Origin: DASCNA01 sp036011305
Lineage (GTDB): Bacteria; Verrucomicrobiota; Lentisphaeria; Victivallales; GWF2-38-69
Direction: 5' to 3'
Assembly: GCA_036011305.1 (NCBI GenBank)
Contig: DASCNA010000197.1
Span: forward strand, 1-45,678
Length of the DNA stretch: 45,678 bases
The notes beneath the pieces are model-generated. The model made no database searches and was not told the origin of the DNA. It saw nothing but the letters and a program-made list of their open reading frames with translations. The position numbers were made by a program, and so were the translations under genes. Positions 8,241 to 17,421 of this stretch are shown one piece after another (the first letter of the stretch is position 1; the number at the start of each line of letters is the position of its first letter).

Positions 8241-9509
8241 ATGTTAAAAGCATTAACAGGAGCAAAAATAATAGATGGAAAAGGTAATAAACCTTACAGT
8301 GCAAGCATAGTTATAGAAGGTTCAAAAATTATTGAAATTTCTAACAGAAAAATTTTTGATAAAAACACAGATGAAATTGACTTGAAAAACTGCTTTATTC
8401 TTCCAGGCTTTATTGACTGTCATATACATTTATCACCAAAGTGCTTATGTTTGATATCATCTCAAGATTATCCTCTTGGATATCTTGCTTCGCAAACTAT
8501 TCATGCAATGAGAAGCTGCCTTGATGTCGGAGTAACAACTGCAAGGGATGTTGGAGGATTGGATGCAGGCTATGTTCAGGCTCAAAAAGACGGCTTAATA
8601 CAGGCTCCACGTTTACAGACTTCAGTTAATATAATACATCCAACTAATGGTTTACTGGATAATTTACCGGGATTTGGAAGAGCTATATCTGCTCAAGGAC
8701 TTTATGCAGTTTCATCTGGAATTCCCATGAATTGGGCTGATGGTCCATGGGAAGTTAGAAAGAAAGTACGAGAAATGCTAAGATACGGTGCTCAGATTAT
8801 TAAAATCGCAAATGATGCGTTTTCAATAGATAAACCATGGCTAAACCCTGAACGAACTCTTTTTACAGGTGAAGAGTTACAAGCTGTAGTAGATGAAGCT
8901 CATAAAGCCGGTGTTCCTGTTGCATGTCATGCCTGGGGGACAAAAGCTATTTTAGATGCGGTTAAAGCCGGTGTCGATACACTAGAACATGGAAATGCAT
9001 TAAACGAAGAATCAATAAATGAAATGTTAAAACGAGGAACGTGGTACGTTCCTACAATAGCTCAAATAATCTGTCATTCTGAAGAAAATATGGATCCAGA
9101 CGTTAGAGCTATGTGGGCAAAAGTTGTAAAAACAAAGAAGAAAAGCTTTATTTCAGCTATAAGAGCCGGTGTAAAAACAGCTATGGGGTCTGATAATGTT
9201 TTATGTTATGGAGGTTCCATTCTTGAAATACCCACGATGGTAGAAACAGGAATGTCCCCTATTCAGGCAATAGAAGCTGCGACAAAATGCGGTGCAGAGT
9301 TAATGGGAATGCAAGATATTATTGGATCTTTGGAGGTAGGTAAAGAAGCTGACCTAGTAGTTTTTAGTGATAATCCTTTAAATGAGATAAGTATACTAAA
9401 AGATCTTGACAAAATAGCTTTAGTTATGCAGGCAGGAAAAATAGTATCAGGGAAAAAGAAATATTCTAAATATGCTTGGGAAAAACCAATTTTTCCCGCT
9501 AAAATATGA
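8241..9509 (+). CDS. Metal-dependent amidohydrolase (imidazolonepropionase / Xaa-Pro dipeptidase-like)
   Basis: 422 aa, full length for the family. A small N-terminal beta domain precedes the TIM barrel. Metal ligands and motifs: HIH at 61-63 (FIDCHIHLSP), the lysine-bearing segment QIIKIAND (likely carbamylated lysine), HAWG, LEHGN and GSDN for the catalytic aspartate, then the C-terminal IGSLEVGKEADLVV typical of amidohydrolases. It hydrolyses a C-N bond in a cyclic or peptide-like substrate. GAGGAG lies 9 nt before the ATG. The 108-bp gap from the preceding gene leaves operon membership open. Relatives with this motif set include prolidases and organophosphate or ochratoxin hydrolases; no narrower call is justified. 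Confidence 0.87.
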   Translation: MLKALTGAKIIDGKGNKPYSASIVIEGSKIIEISNRKIFDKNTDEIDLKNCFILPGFIDCHIHLSPKCLCLISSQDYPLGYLASQTIHAMRSCLDVGVTTARDVGGLDAGYVQAQKDGLIQAPRLQTSVNIIHPTNGLLDNLPGFGRAISAQGLYAVSSGIPMNWADGPWEVRKKVREMLRYGAQIIKIANDAFSIDKPWLNPERTLFTGEELQAVVDEAHKAGVPVACHAWGTKAILDAVKAGVDTLEHGNALNEESINEMLKRGTWYVPTIAQIICHSEENMDPDVRAMWAKVVKTKKKSFISAIRAGVKTAMGSDNVLCYGGSILEIPTMVETGMSPIQAIEAATKCGAELMGMQDIIGSLEVGKEADLVVFSDNPLNEISILKDLDKIALVMQAGKIVSGKKKYSKYAWEKPIFPAKI

Positions 9510-9578
9510 TTTAAAGGTCTTCCTATAAGAAAATTGTGCTTTAGCAAAAAACTGAGAAGTTAAAATTCTGAAATTAAA

Positions 9579-10880
9579 TCAAATATCCTTAAGAAGTATA
9601 TTTGAATCTGTTTTACTTAATATTTTATCAAAGCTATCTAAAGTTTCAGATATTTTCTTAAGTTCGTGTGATTCTACTATATGAATTTTATTTTTTTTAT
9701 TTAATTCCATACTTTTTATCACATAACTTATATTATATTTATCTACACAGTGCGCCGGTTGGAATGTTTTTACTTTTTCTTCTTTTGTAGCAATTTCACT
9801 AATTGTACCTGAATTAACAAGTTCATATAGTATTTCCCTTGTTAATCTTATAGGAATTTCAAGATTTCTTGATATCTGCACATCAGTATAAGGAGCAATG
9901 TCATTGATAAAATTCTTGACTATTAGAGTTGTGATTCTCAATGCTACAAGTTTTTTAAGTCTTTCACTTATATTAGATATGCTATATTCATATTCATAAT
10001 AAAGAATATTCTGGTATGTGAAAGATAACTCTGCACCGAATAATACAACAAGCCAGCTTAGCTGTATCCATAGTAAAAACAGAGGGAGGGCAGCAAAACT
10101 TCCGTAGATAGCATTGTATTTAGAAACTCCAATCTGAAGATCATAATATGCCAATTGCATAAGACAAAATATTGTTCCTGCTATAATTCCGGGTATAATT
10201 GCAGCTTTAAATTCAACTTTGCAGTTTGGCATAAATTTGTATATAAAAGCAAAAAGAATCCAGATAATAACATAGGATGAAAGAGAAGAAAATACAACAT
10301 TTACTATTGTAGGTGCATAGACATGGTTTAGTACATGTGAGGTAAAAAAAACAGTCAATCCCCCGGAAACAATAAGTAAAAACGGACATATAAAAGCCAT
10401 TGATAGGTAGTCTGTTACTTTTCTTAATGGAGTTCTAGTTTTTTTAATACCCCAAATGGCATTAAAAGAGTGTTCTATATTGCTGAAAAGTTTTATAATT
10501 GTCCATAATAGGATTATAATACCTATTCCTGCTATTACTCCGCCTTTAGTTTTAGCAAGAAGATTATTTGTAAAAACAAGAATTTTACTAAGCGCTTCTT
10601 CATTACCCTGAAACTTTGAGTATAACTCTACTTGAAGCTTGTCATCCAGACCAAATCCTTTACACACAGCAAATGCCAGTGCAAAGAGCGGGACTATTGA
10701 GAAAATGGTATAGTACGTGAGTGCTGATGCCCTTAAGTAACATGTATTTTTTCTAAAACCTTTTATAGTTAAAACTAAAATTTTAAACTGTCTTAGAAGC
10801 AGCAGTTTTCTTTTTGATAAATCTCTGTGGCTTATCTCCCAGATTTCTTTATCTATAAATTTATATAATTTTGAAAACAT
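9579..10880 (-). CDS. YihY/BrkB-family inner-membrane protein
   Basis: 433 aa. About six transmembrane helices lie in the central region, with the family motifs RASALTYYTIFSIVPLFALA and YGSFAALPLFLLWIQLSWLVVLFGAEL. A C-terminal soluble extension of about 130 residues contains a helix-turn-helix-like segment (VQISRNLEIPIRLTREIL). Molecular function is unsettled for the family, despite old RNase BN and BrkB names; envelope or lipid export roles are debated. I prefer the ATG at 10880 because the upstream in-frame TTG (10946) adds non-conserved residues; neither has a good Shine-Dalgarno. Three minus-strand genes (this one, the channel and PlsY) run in series. Confidence 0.85.
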   Translation of the reverse strand: MFSKLYKFIDKEIWEISHRDLSKRKLLLLRQFKILVLTIKGFRKNTCYLRASALTYYTIFSIVPLFALAFAVCKGFGLDDKLQVELYSKFQGNEEALSKILVFTNNLLAKTKGGVIAGIGIIILLWTIIKLFSNIEHSFNAIWGIKKTRTPLRKVTDYLSMAFICPFLLIVSGGLTVFFTSHVLNHVYAPTIVNVVFSSLSSYVIIWILFAFIYKFMPNCKVEFKAAIIPGIIAGTIFCLMQLAYYDLQIGVSKYNAIYGSFAALPLFLLWIQLSWLVVLFGAELSFTYQNILYYEYEYSISNISERLKKLVALRITTLIVKNFINDIAPYTDVQISRNLEIPIRLTREILYELVNSGTISEIATKEEKVKTFQPAHCVDKYNISYVIKSMELNKKNKIHIVESHELKKISETLDSFDKILSKTDSNILLKDI

Positions 10881-11015
10881 GATAATACCGTATATTTGAA
10901 CGTATTTTATTATATTATTATAACATAGAGAAGGTGAATGTTGCAATATTCAGTAGTAATACTGCCATAGTTCTTATTTTTCAAGAATATCAGAAATATT
11001 TAAAGAAGTATTAAT

Positions 11016-12011
11016 TTAGCTGTAAATTGTTACAAGAATCAGCACCAAATATAAAAAAGAAAAAGTCCATCTGCAGGATTTATCAATAGTTCGGGCTTTA
11101 GATAATTTTTTATTTTTAGCAAGAAATGACGTATATACGACTTCTATCAAACTGGCAAATACTAGAATAGTTGATCCCAATATCAGAATATCCAGATTAG
11201 TTAAATATGATATTTTAGGAAGTATTTCTCCTAAAGAAAACCTGTAGGCTATTAGTGTCAGCATTGATGTTACAGCAACGGCTATTTGGGTTCCTGTGTC
11301 TTTGGGATCTATCCAGAAAACTATCCATGACATAAAAACAATAAGCATTAAGGGTAAAATTATTTTTACCATATAATATCCAGAATGTCTTTCTATTTCA
11401 AAAGTAAATGTAAAAGCCGGTGTTTTGGCCATTTCAGGGAGAGGTTGGTAGTAAGAAGATTTTGAATCATAACTTAGGACAGACCAGTCTGGTATAGATA
11501 GTTCTTTTGCTACAACACTTGGATGAGCAGAATGTTGTAAAAACTTGATACTGTCATTTACTGTATACGCTACTGGAACAATTGTTATGTGTAAAGTATG
11601 TACATCAAATGGAAAGTTGGCTAAGTCAAGCGGTTGAGAAAAAGACCCCCATACCCTTTGTTGATAAAAAACATCTCCTTCAGGGCTTATTTCAACAACA
11701 TTATCAAGTGTTTCCCAAATTCTCTGTTGGTTTAGAATTTGGAAAGACGGATGCCATATATCATTAATAGATTTTCTTGTATTCTCCTTTCCTGCGTGTG
11801 CAAGTGTTTTATCATGCCATTGATACAGGAAATAAACATTTGCTGTAAAATTTTGATCAGCACTGTTTACTTCTTCCAGGTCAAGAACAATTACTTCTAC
11901 CTGTATTTCAGTTATACCTTGTTCGTTAATAGGTTGAGGGTAGGCATGGATATTCAAGGTTATTAAGTTGATAAAAATAAAGAATGAAATAAACAATAAT
12001 TTTCTGTACAT
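11016..12011 (-). CDS. Prokaryotic pentameric ligand-gated ion channel (GLIC/ELIC-like Cys-loop receptor homologue)
   Basis: 331 aa. Signal peptide at residues 1-23; extracellular beta-sandwich at about 30-205 with WHPSFQILNQ and the loop LANFPFDVHTL (130-140), which lacks the two cysteines of animal receptors but keeps the FPF core. Four helices follow: M1 about 211-233, M2 about 241-258 (TQIAVAVTSMLTLIAYRF), M3 about 270-294, M4 about 314-330, with a very short M3-M4 linker as in bacterial members. It forms a pentameric pore gated by protons or small amines in known homologues; ligand and ion selectivity here are unknown. ATG at 12011 follows GAGGA with an 8-nt spacer; an in-frame TTG at 12026 overlaps that site and is rejected. 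Confidence 0.9.
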   Translation of the reverse strand: MYRKLLFISFFIFINLITLNIHAYPQPINEQGITEIQVEVIVLDLEEVNSADQNFTANVYFLYQWHDKTLAHAGKENTRKSINDIWHPSFQILNQQRIWETLDNVVEISPEGDVFYQQRVWGSFSQPLDLANFPFDVHTLHITIVPVAYTVNDSIKFLQHSAHPSVVAKELSIPDWSVLSYDSKSSYYQPLPEMAKTPAFTFTFEIERHSGYYMVKIILPLMLIVFMSWIVFWIDPKDTGTQIAVAVTSMLTLIAYRFSLGEILPKISYLTNLDILILGSTILVFASLIEVVYTSFLAKNKKLSKARTIDKSCRWTFSFLYLVLILVTIYS

Positions 12012-12062
12012 ATAATATTTCCTCAAGTTGAGTTTATGTGAAAATATTAATTAGGTACAAAA

Positions 12063-12701
12063 CTATTTTTTTTGGAATTTATTTTCTGTACCTTTTATAA
12101 GTCTTACAATGTTTGACTTATGCTTAATTATAATCAATAATCCCATTACACAAATAGTTATTTGCAAAGTTAAGGACAAATGATATAAACCAATAGCAGA
12201 AAATATTATTGTTAATACAGGAACAATTACGCCTGCAATAATACTGGCAAGGGAAACGTATCTTGTGGTTTTATAAATAATAACCCAGGCTATTAATCCA
12301 CAGATCACACCTAATGGTGAAATAGCTATTAATGCTCCTGTTCCTGTAGAAACACCTTTGCCGCCTTTAAATTTTAAGTAGACTGGATACATATGTCCGA
12401 CAATAGTTCCAAGGATAACAAAAATAATACCGGTATCTTCAAGGCCTCCGTGCATATTCATTAAATTAGGTACAAGTACAATCATTAGCAGTGTTGGTAT
12501 AAAACCCTTTAGAAAATCAATGAAGAAACAAAACACCCCCCACTTTTTTCCCAAAGTCCTTGTAATATTTGTGGCCCCTATATTACGGCTCCCATGTTCT
12601 CTTATATCAATGCCGTGAAATTTTCCAATTATATATCCCCATGGTATAGCTCCTATCAAATATGCTATAATGAATACTACTAAAATTTTTATAATAAACA
12701 T
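12063..12701 (-). CDS. plsY: Acyl-phosphate:glycerol-3-phosphate acyltransferase PlsY
   Basis: 212 aa inner-membrane enzyme that acylates glycerol-3-phosphate with acyl-phosphate to make lysophosphatidic acid, the first step of phospholipid synthesis. All three family motifs are visible: GSRNIGATNITRTLG, KFKGGKGVSTGTG, and the C-terminal KHKSNIVRLIKGTENKF. Five hydrophobic segments. GGGAT precedes the ATG. PlsX is not in the window. Confidence 0.96.
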   Translation of the reverse strand: MFIIKILVVFIIAYLIGAIPWGYIIGKFHGIDIREHGSRNIGATNITRTLGKKWGVFCFFIDFLKGFIPTLLMIVLVPNLMNMHGGLEDTGIIFVILGTIVGHMYPVYLKFKGGKGVSTGTGALIAISPLGVICGLIAWVIIYKTTRYVSLASIIAGVIVPVLTIIFSAIGLYHLSLTLQITICVMGLLIIIKHKSNIVRLIKGTENKFQKK

Positions 12702-12897
12702 AAATTTATCCCATTAATTAAAGGATTTGATGAATTAAAAGAAATTCGAATACTTATAAATAATATTAACTGTATAATTAGAGTTAATAAAATAGTAAAT
12801 TATAGTTTCTGCAATACTTTTTGGTATTATTAGTAAATTAATTATATAGTAAGTTAAGAATCATGATTATTAATTATTTTAACAGGAGATATTTAAA

Positions 12898-13371
12898 ATG
12901 ATCAAAGTTTTAGTAATTTATTATTCACGTACAGGTAATACTAAAAAAATGGCAGAGAGTGTAGCTAAAGGCGCAAATGAAGCTGGGGCTGAAGTGACTC
13001 TGAAACCTGTTAATGAAGCTAATTATAAAGAAATGCTGGATTATGATGCTATTATTATAGGCTCTCCTGTTTATTACGGACACAGTGCCGGAGTAATTCG
13101 TTCTCTTATTGATGAAAGTGTTAAAATTCACGGGCGTTTAGACGGTAAAGTCGGCGGTGCCTTTGCCTCTTCAGCATATATAGCAGGTGGAAATGAAACT
13201 ACTGTTATGGATATCATACATGCGATGATGATACACGGGATGATTGTAAAAGGAAACTACAAAGGTAACCATTATGGTCCTGTATCAATAAATAAGCCTA
13301 ATGATAAGGTTTTGACTGAATGTCTTAAATATGGCACTTCAATAGTTTCTCTGGTAAATAAAGTGAAATAA
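12898..13371 (+). CDS. Flavodoxin-like / WrbA-type FMN-binding protein
   Basis: 157 aa flavodoxin fold. The FMN phosphate loop YYSRTGNTKKMAE lies at residues 8-20, GSPVYYGHSAGVIRSLID at about 55-72, and GGAFASSAYIAGGNETT in the second FMN loop, as in NAD(P)H:quinone oxidoreductases of the WrbA group. AGGAG lies upstream of the ATG. It ends 3 bp before ribD, so the two are almost certainly co-transcribed, linking an FMN-binding protein to flavin synthesis. Physiological partner unknown. Confidence 0.88.
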   Translation: MIKVLVIYYSRTGNTKKMAESVAKGANEAGAEVTLKPVNEANYKEMLDYDAIIIGSPVYYGHSAGVIRSLIDESVKIHGRLDGKVGGAFASSAYIAGGNETTVMDIIHAMMIHGMIVKGNYKGNHYGPVSINKPNDKVLTECLKYGTSIVSLVNKVK

Positions 13372-13374
13372 TTA

Positions 13375-14424
13375 ATGACTGCTGTTGATAACAAAATAAT
13401 GTTTAAAGCTTTAAGGCTTGCCAGTAAGGCTTGGGGGAAAACATCTCCAAACCCCATGGTTGGGGCAGTAATTATAAAAAAAGGTGAAATAGTTGGCGAG
13501 GGGTATCATAAAAAAGCCGGTGGGCCTCATGCTGAAATTAATGCTATTAATTCTGTATATGCTAATTTTACAAACGCTGAAGAAGTTTTAATGAATTCTT
13601 CAATGTATGTTACTCTGGAACCATGTTCTACTTATGGAAGAACACCACCTTGTACTGAAGCTATCATAAAAAATAAAATTACTAAAGTCGTAATCGGAGT
13701 TCTTGATCCAAATCCAAAACATGCAGGTGCAGCTGTAAAAATTCTTCAGGGTAAAGGCATCGATGTATTATCAGGAATAGAAGAAAAAAAATGTGTAAAG
13801 ATGAATGAAGCATTTTTTTACTGGATTGTAAATAAAAAACCCTTCATCCTGTTAAAAATGGCGATGACATTAGATGGTAAAATAGCTACAGCAGGAGGTG
13901 ATTCTAAGTGGGTTACCGGGCCGATAGCCAGAAAAAGAGTCCAGTATTTAAGAAAATGGGCTGATGCTGTTTTGGTTGGAGGAGAAACTGCCAGGACTGA
14001 TAGACCTTCATTGACAGTAAGAAACTCAGATAATCGGATACTGAAATCCTGGAAACAACCGTTAAGATTGATAGCTTCAAATACTCTGCAGTGTTCAGAT
14101 GTCGATTTTGTAAAAGAAGCTGATACTGAAATAATTAATGCAGGCTCTGCAAATGAATGGAATTCTAAATTAAGTGATTTAGCTGCTAAAAATATCACCT
14201 CTATTTTAGTAGAGGGAGGAGGGGAACTTGCTTCCTCTCTTCTAGAATATGAATTGATAAATAAAGTGGAATTTCATATTGCTCCAAAAATACTCAGCGG
14301 AAGAAACAGCAGACCTGTCATTGGTGGAGCAGATCCAATGTCACTTGCTAACTCACATAACCTAAAGGATGTTTGTGTCAAGAAACTTGGTGATGATATT
14401 TCTATATCAGGTTACGTGAAATAG
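13375..14424 (+). CDS. ribD: Bifunctional pyrimidine deaminase/reductase RibD
   Basis: 349 aa, normal length. It deaminates 2,5-diamino-6-ribosylamino-pyrimidinone phosphate and reduces the ribosyl chain, steps two and three of riboflavin synthesis. The N-terminal deaminase domain (1-145) has zinc ligands H52 (HAE, E54 catalytic), C84 and C93 in PCSTYGRTPPC. The C-terminal NADPH reductase domain (about 155-349) has KMAMTLDGKIAT, DAVLVGGETARTDRP and VEGGGELASSLL. Only 3 bp separate it from the upstream gene and there is no separate Shine-Dalgarno, implying translational coupling. Confidence 0.96.
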   Translation: MTAVDNKIMFKALRLASKAWGKTSPNPMVGAVIIKKGEIVGEGYHKKAGGPHAEINAINSVYANFTNAEEVLMNSSMYVTLEPCSTYGRTPPCTEAIIKNKITKVVIGVLDPNPKHAGAAVKILQGKGIDVLSGIEEKKCVKMNEAFFYWIVNKKPFILLKMAMTLDGKIATAGGDSKWVTGPIARKRVQYLRKWADAVLVGGETARTDRPSLTVRNSDNRILKSWKQPLRLIASNTLQCSDVDFVKEADTEIINAGSANEWNSKLSDLAAKNITSILVEGGGELASSLLEYELINKVEFHIAPKILSGRNSRPVIGGADPMSLANSHNLKDVCVKKLGDDISISGYVK

Positions 14425-14516
14425 TAATTAATTTATTGAACTGCATCTTCGCTTTACTGGTAGATACCTACGTTAATATACTCTTCAGATATATAAGGAT
14501 TATACTTTGGCTGATA

Positions 14517-15008
14517 TCAATGGAACCAGTCTTTCGGAAAATTTATAAATGGGAATACTCTGACAAACCCGTTTTCCATTATATTTACTATTCCAAACTG
14601 CATTCCGTTTCCTCTGTTTGAACGGTTTACTATACCCAATTGAGCACCTGAACGGAGATTTGTTGATCTATTATAAATTCCTGCCTGAAAACCGGACATG
14701 TGATTCTGAAAATTGGCTATTCCAAGCTCAATTCCTCTGGCTTTCTCTCCATTTGTAATAATGGCTACTTTACCTCCACTTACTTTTTTGGTTAATGAAA
14801 TAATTCCAAGGTCTATGCCATCCACATTACCATAAGTGACAATCCCTATACAACCACCGTCAACTTTCTCTGTCAGAGGTATGCCAGCACCCGGCCAAAA
14901 ACAAAATTTAAAAGGTGTACTGTTTGCAGTTGCTGAAAATAGATTTGCCTGAAATAAAAAAAATGCCATTGTCAAAATACTTGAGAATAATACGACTTTT
15001 TTTTTCAT
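14517..15008 (-). CDS. Exported surface repeat protein (LA_2272-like repeats)
   Basis: 163 aa. Signal peptide about 1-26 (MKKK then hydrophobic, ending near LFSATA). The rest consists of imperfect repeats of about 17-20 residues built on GIxLGIxN/GxQxGIxN (GIDLGIISL, GIELGIANF, GFQAGIYNR, GAQLGIVNR, GMQFGIVNI), ending in a PFINFPKDWFH tail. This pattern is that of the LA_2272-type repeat proteins of spirochaetes and a few other diderms. Regular alternating small and hydrophobic residues predict a beta-structure in or on the outer membrane. GAGGTAAG precedes the ATG. Function is unknown. Confidence 0.75.
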   Translation of the reverse strand: MKKKVVLFSSILTMAFFLFQANLFSATANSTPFKFCFWPGAGIPLTEKVDGGCIGIVTYGNVDGIDLGIISLTKKVSGGKVAIITNGEKARGIELGIANFQNHMSGFQAGIYNRSTNLRSGAQLGIVNRSNRGNGMQFGIVNIMENGFVRVFPFINFPKDWFH

Positions 15009-15196
15009 AAATTAACTTACCTCTCATTTTTTTAATTCATTCTTAATCTAAATTCTGTTAATCTTTTAATATACTTTATGAGTTTTGTCTAGAGCTTTAT
15101 AATAAATTCAGCATAATTTTATAAGGGATTTTAAAGATGAGTAGAATAATAGTATTTTAATGTAGAAAACTAAAACTCAAATTTGGATAATCAATT

Positions 15197-16039
15197 ATGG
15201 ATACTGTTAAATTATTTGATCATTTAGAAAAGCCGGTATTTTCTGAAAGAGGAAATTCAAGCATGTGGGAAGATGAATATATATCTAAGCAATTATTAGA
15301 CATGCATTTAAGCCCAGATATGGATGCAGCCAGCAGAAGACCTTCAGTTATAAATAAGACTGTGGATTGGATGGTTGAAAATTACTTAAAACAAGGTGAC
15401 AAGATTTTAGATCTTGGATGTGGGCCTGGTTTGTATGCTTCGAGACTGGCAGAAAAAGGATTTAATGTTACAGGATTAGATTTTTCTGAAAATTCTATTA
15501 ACTATGCTAAAAACTACGCTTTATCAGAAAATCTTTCAGTAAATTATATCTGTGACAGTTATTTAAATCTTAAGTTTGAAAATGAATTTGATGTAATAAT
15601 TTTGATTTATTGTGATTTAGGTGCACTTACTGAATTGGAAAGAGAGAAAGTATTAAATAATATTAACAAAGCTTTGAAACCTGGCGGTATTTTTATTTTT
15701 GATTATTTTGCCGAGGCTACAGATGAATTAAAAAAGGAAAATACAAGTTGGGAATTATGTGATAAAAACAGTTTTTGGAGTAAAAATAAACATCTTCTGT
15801 TAACAAGAAATCTTTATTATACTAAAGAAAAAGCAAATCTAATTCAATATATTGTAATTGAAGAAGACGTTCCTATTAAGGATTATAGATTTTATAATTA
15901 TTATTTTTCTGAAGATACGATAAAACCTATTTTCAAAAAAAACGGTTTTGATAATTTTGAATTCACAGGCGATATTGTGAATGAAGATAACTGGTGCCAT
16001 GATATAGATGTAATTTTTGTAAAAGCATCAAAAGTTTAA
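15197..16039 (+). CDS. Class I SAM-dependent methyltransferase
   Basis: 280 aa. Rossmann-like methyltransferase core with motif I ILDLGCGPGLYASRLAE at about residues 69-85, motif II TGLDFSENSINYA, motif IV FDVIILIYCDLGAL and LKPGGIFIFDYF. The N-terminal 60 residues and the last 100 residues (YNYYFSEDTIKPIFKKNGF) follow the usual small-molecule methyltransferase pattern. The substrate is not predictable. It is alone on its strand and ends before a perfect terminator-type hairpin. Confidence 0.85.
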   Translation: MDTVKLFDHLEKPVFSERGNSSMWEDEYISKQLLDMHLSPDMDAASRRPSVINKTVDWMVENYLKQGDKILDLGCGPGLYASRLAEKGFNVTGLDFSENSINYAKNYALSENLSVNYICDSYLNLKFENEFDVIILIYCDLGALTELEREKVLNNINKALKPGGIFIFDYFAEATDELKKENTSWELCDKNSFWSKNKHLLLTRNLYYTKEKANLIQYIVIEEDVPIKDYRFYNYYFSEDTIKPIFKKNGFDNFEFTGDIVNEDNWCHDIDVIFVKASKV

Positions 16040-16059
16040 TATCTGCAGCTTACATATAT

Positions 16060-16091
16060 ATTATACTTAACTCCTCTAAGTTAAGTATAAT
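16060..16091. terminator. Bidirectional hairpin terminator between convergent genes
   Basis: Arms ATTATACTTAACT (16060-16072) and AGTTAAGTATAAT (16079-16091) are perfect reverse complements (13 bp) with a 6-nt loop CCTCTA. A T-run follows on the plus strand (TTT). It sits between the methyltransferase (plus) and the DUF2325 gene (minus) and probably ends both transcripts, though the stem is AT-rich. Confidence 0.75.
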
Positions 16092-16101
16092 TTATGATAA
16101 T

Positions 16102-17265
16102 CTAGTGCTGAAGACAAAGTTTTTTTCTAGGTAAATTGTTAATTAGAAATTCTCTCAGCCTGCCGGGACTTGTTTCACGCATGACGCAGAATGTTTTCCC
16201 ATTTTTATTACAGGTACCTTTAACGATATGCATGGCATTATGACTGTTTACTGAAGTTATAAAAACAACAATATCTGAACGGCACACAATATTCTTTAAC
16301 CTGACAACTTCTCCGTTGCATTTTCCTTTATGAAACATAAACTCCCCACCCATGGATTCTATAATATTTTTATATTTACCCTCAAGTCTATCCAACCCTC
16401 CAATAACTGCTACCTTCAGATTTTCCAGCGGACAGTTATTCGAATTCGACCTGCTGCATTTATTAACGGAACAATTATCAGTTTCTTTGCCATCGATATC
16501 GATTATTATTTTCCTTTCCAGTACGTTTTCTGATTCATTCTGAAATGTATTCTGTTTGTCATTAAATTTTTTATTTTTATCTGTTATATACTTCAACACT
16601 CTTAGTTCACGACTCAATTTATTTTTTTCTGCCTGCAAATTATTAATCTGTTTTTCCTGCTCAAATATTTTAAATTCAAATTTATCCGCTTCTGTCTGCT
16701 TTTTCTGTTCTTTTAAAAGCTGTGATTTAAGAGATGTAATTTCTTCCCTCATTCCGATCATCTGTGTTTTATATTTTTCCTCACGGTTACAGGAAGATGA
16801 AGAGTCACTGTTTCTTTGTATTTTCCAGTTTCGAACAGCTGATAATATTAGTTTATGGATATTGTATATCCCGCAGTGTTTGATAAAGAATCTTGAATCA
16901 GTTAAAAGCGCCCATATTGCTGCATCGGGAGGTGTTCTGTCCAAAAAGCTTTTGATATATTTAGCTGAGTCTTTTGCGACTGTATTAGAATCCCATGACC
17001 TTACTTCTGATATAATATTTGAATATCTCGTGTTGAAGTCTCTTTCCAGTCGCTGTACTGCCCTGTTATCCTTATCATGCGCAGCATGATGGAGTGTATA
17101 AAATGCAAAATATGGATCAAATTTCTCCCTGTCATTTAATAAATTGTATTTGCGGCATATCTTTTTCATCTCTTTATCGTTGAGAGACAAGGAAATGATC
17201 GTGCAGATCATCAAACAGTCCATATTCCATAGAGACATATTGCCTGCTGCTTTTTCTTCAATCAT
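16102..17265 (-). CDS. DUF2325 domain protein with coiled coil
   Basis: 387 aa. Residues about 1-150 are helical with no recognised fold, about 170-235 form a strongly charged heptad coiled coil (MIGMREEITSLKSQLLKEQ onwards), and the C-terminal ~95 residues match DUF2325: KVAVIGGLDRLEGKYKNIIESMG, then VCRSDIVVFITSVNSHNAMH and a GKTFCVMRE strand. DUF2325 has a Rossmann-like look and no settled function. Cysteines are scattered through the last 120 residues. Codon use looks somewhat more GC-rich than neighbouring genes by eye. A role in DNA or nucleotide binding is only a guess. AGGA precedes the ATG. Confidence 0.75.
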   Translation of the reverse strand: MIEEKAAGNMSLWNMDCLMICTIISLSLNDKEMKKICRKYNLLNDREKFDPYFAFYTLHHAAHDKDNRAVQRLERDFNTRYSNIISEVRSWDSNTVAKDSAKYIKSFLDRTPPDAAIWALLTDSRFFIKHCGIYNIHKLILSAVRNWKIQRNSDSSSSCNREEKYKTQMIGMREEITSLKSQLLKEQKKQTEADKFEFKIFEQEKQINNLQAEKNKLSRELRVLKYITDKNKKFNDKQNTFQNESENVLERKIIIDIDGKETDNCSVNKCSRSNSNNCPLENLKVAVIGGLDRLEGKYKNIIESMGGEFMFHKGKCNGEVVRLKNIVCRSDIVVFITSVNSHNAMHIVKGTCNKNGKTFCVMRETSPGRLREFLINNLPRKKLCLQH

Positions 17266-17421
17266 AATACAAATCCTATTGGTTAATTGATGGAGTTAAT
17301 GCCATTCAGTTAGAGTTCTATTAATAAAATTAAGATTATTCTCTAAAATCTGTAAGCAGAGCACATATATAAACAGATATTGTTATTAGAGTGTTCTGCT
17401 TAATGATATTAGGATGATAGG

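Noticed and set aside
12012..12026. Upstream TTG start for the ligand-gated channel
   Set aside because: It overlaps the GAGGA ribosome site used by the ATG at 12011 and lengthens the signal peptide with no gain.
13818..14198. 126-codon minus-strand ORF
   Set aside because: It lies wholly inside ribD, which has all catalytic motifs; the reverse frame has no start signal or recognisable domain.
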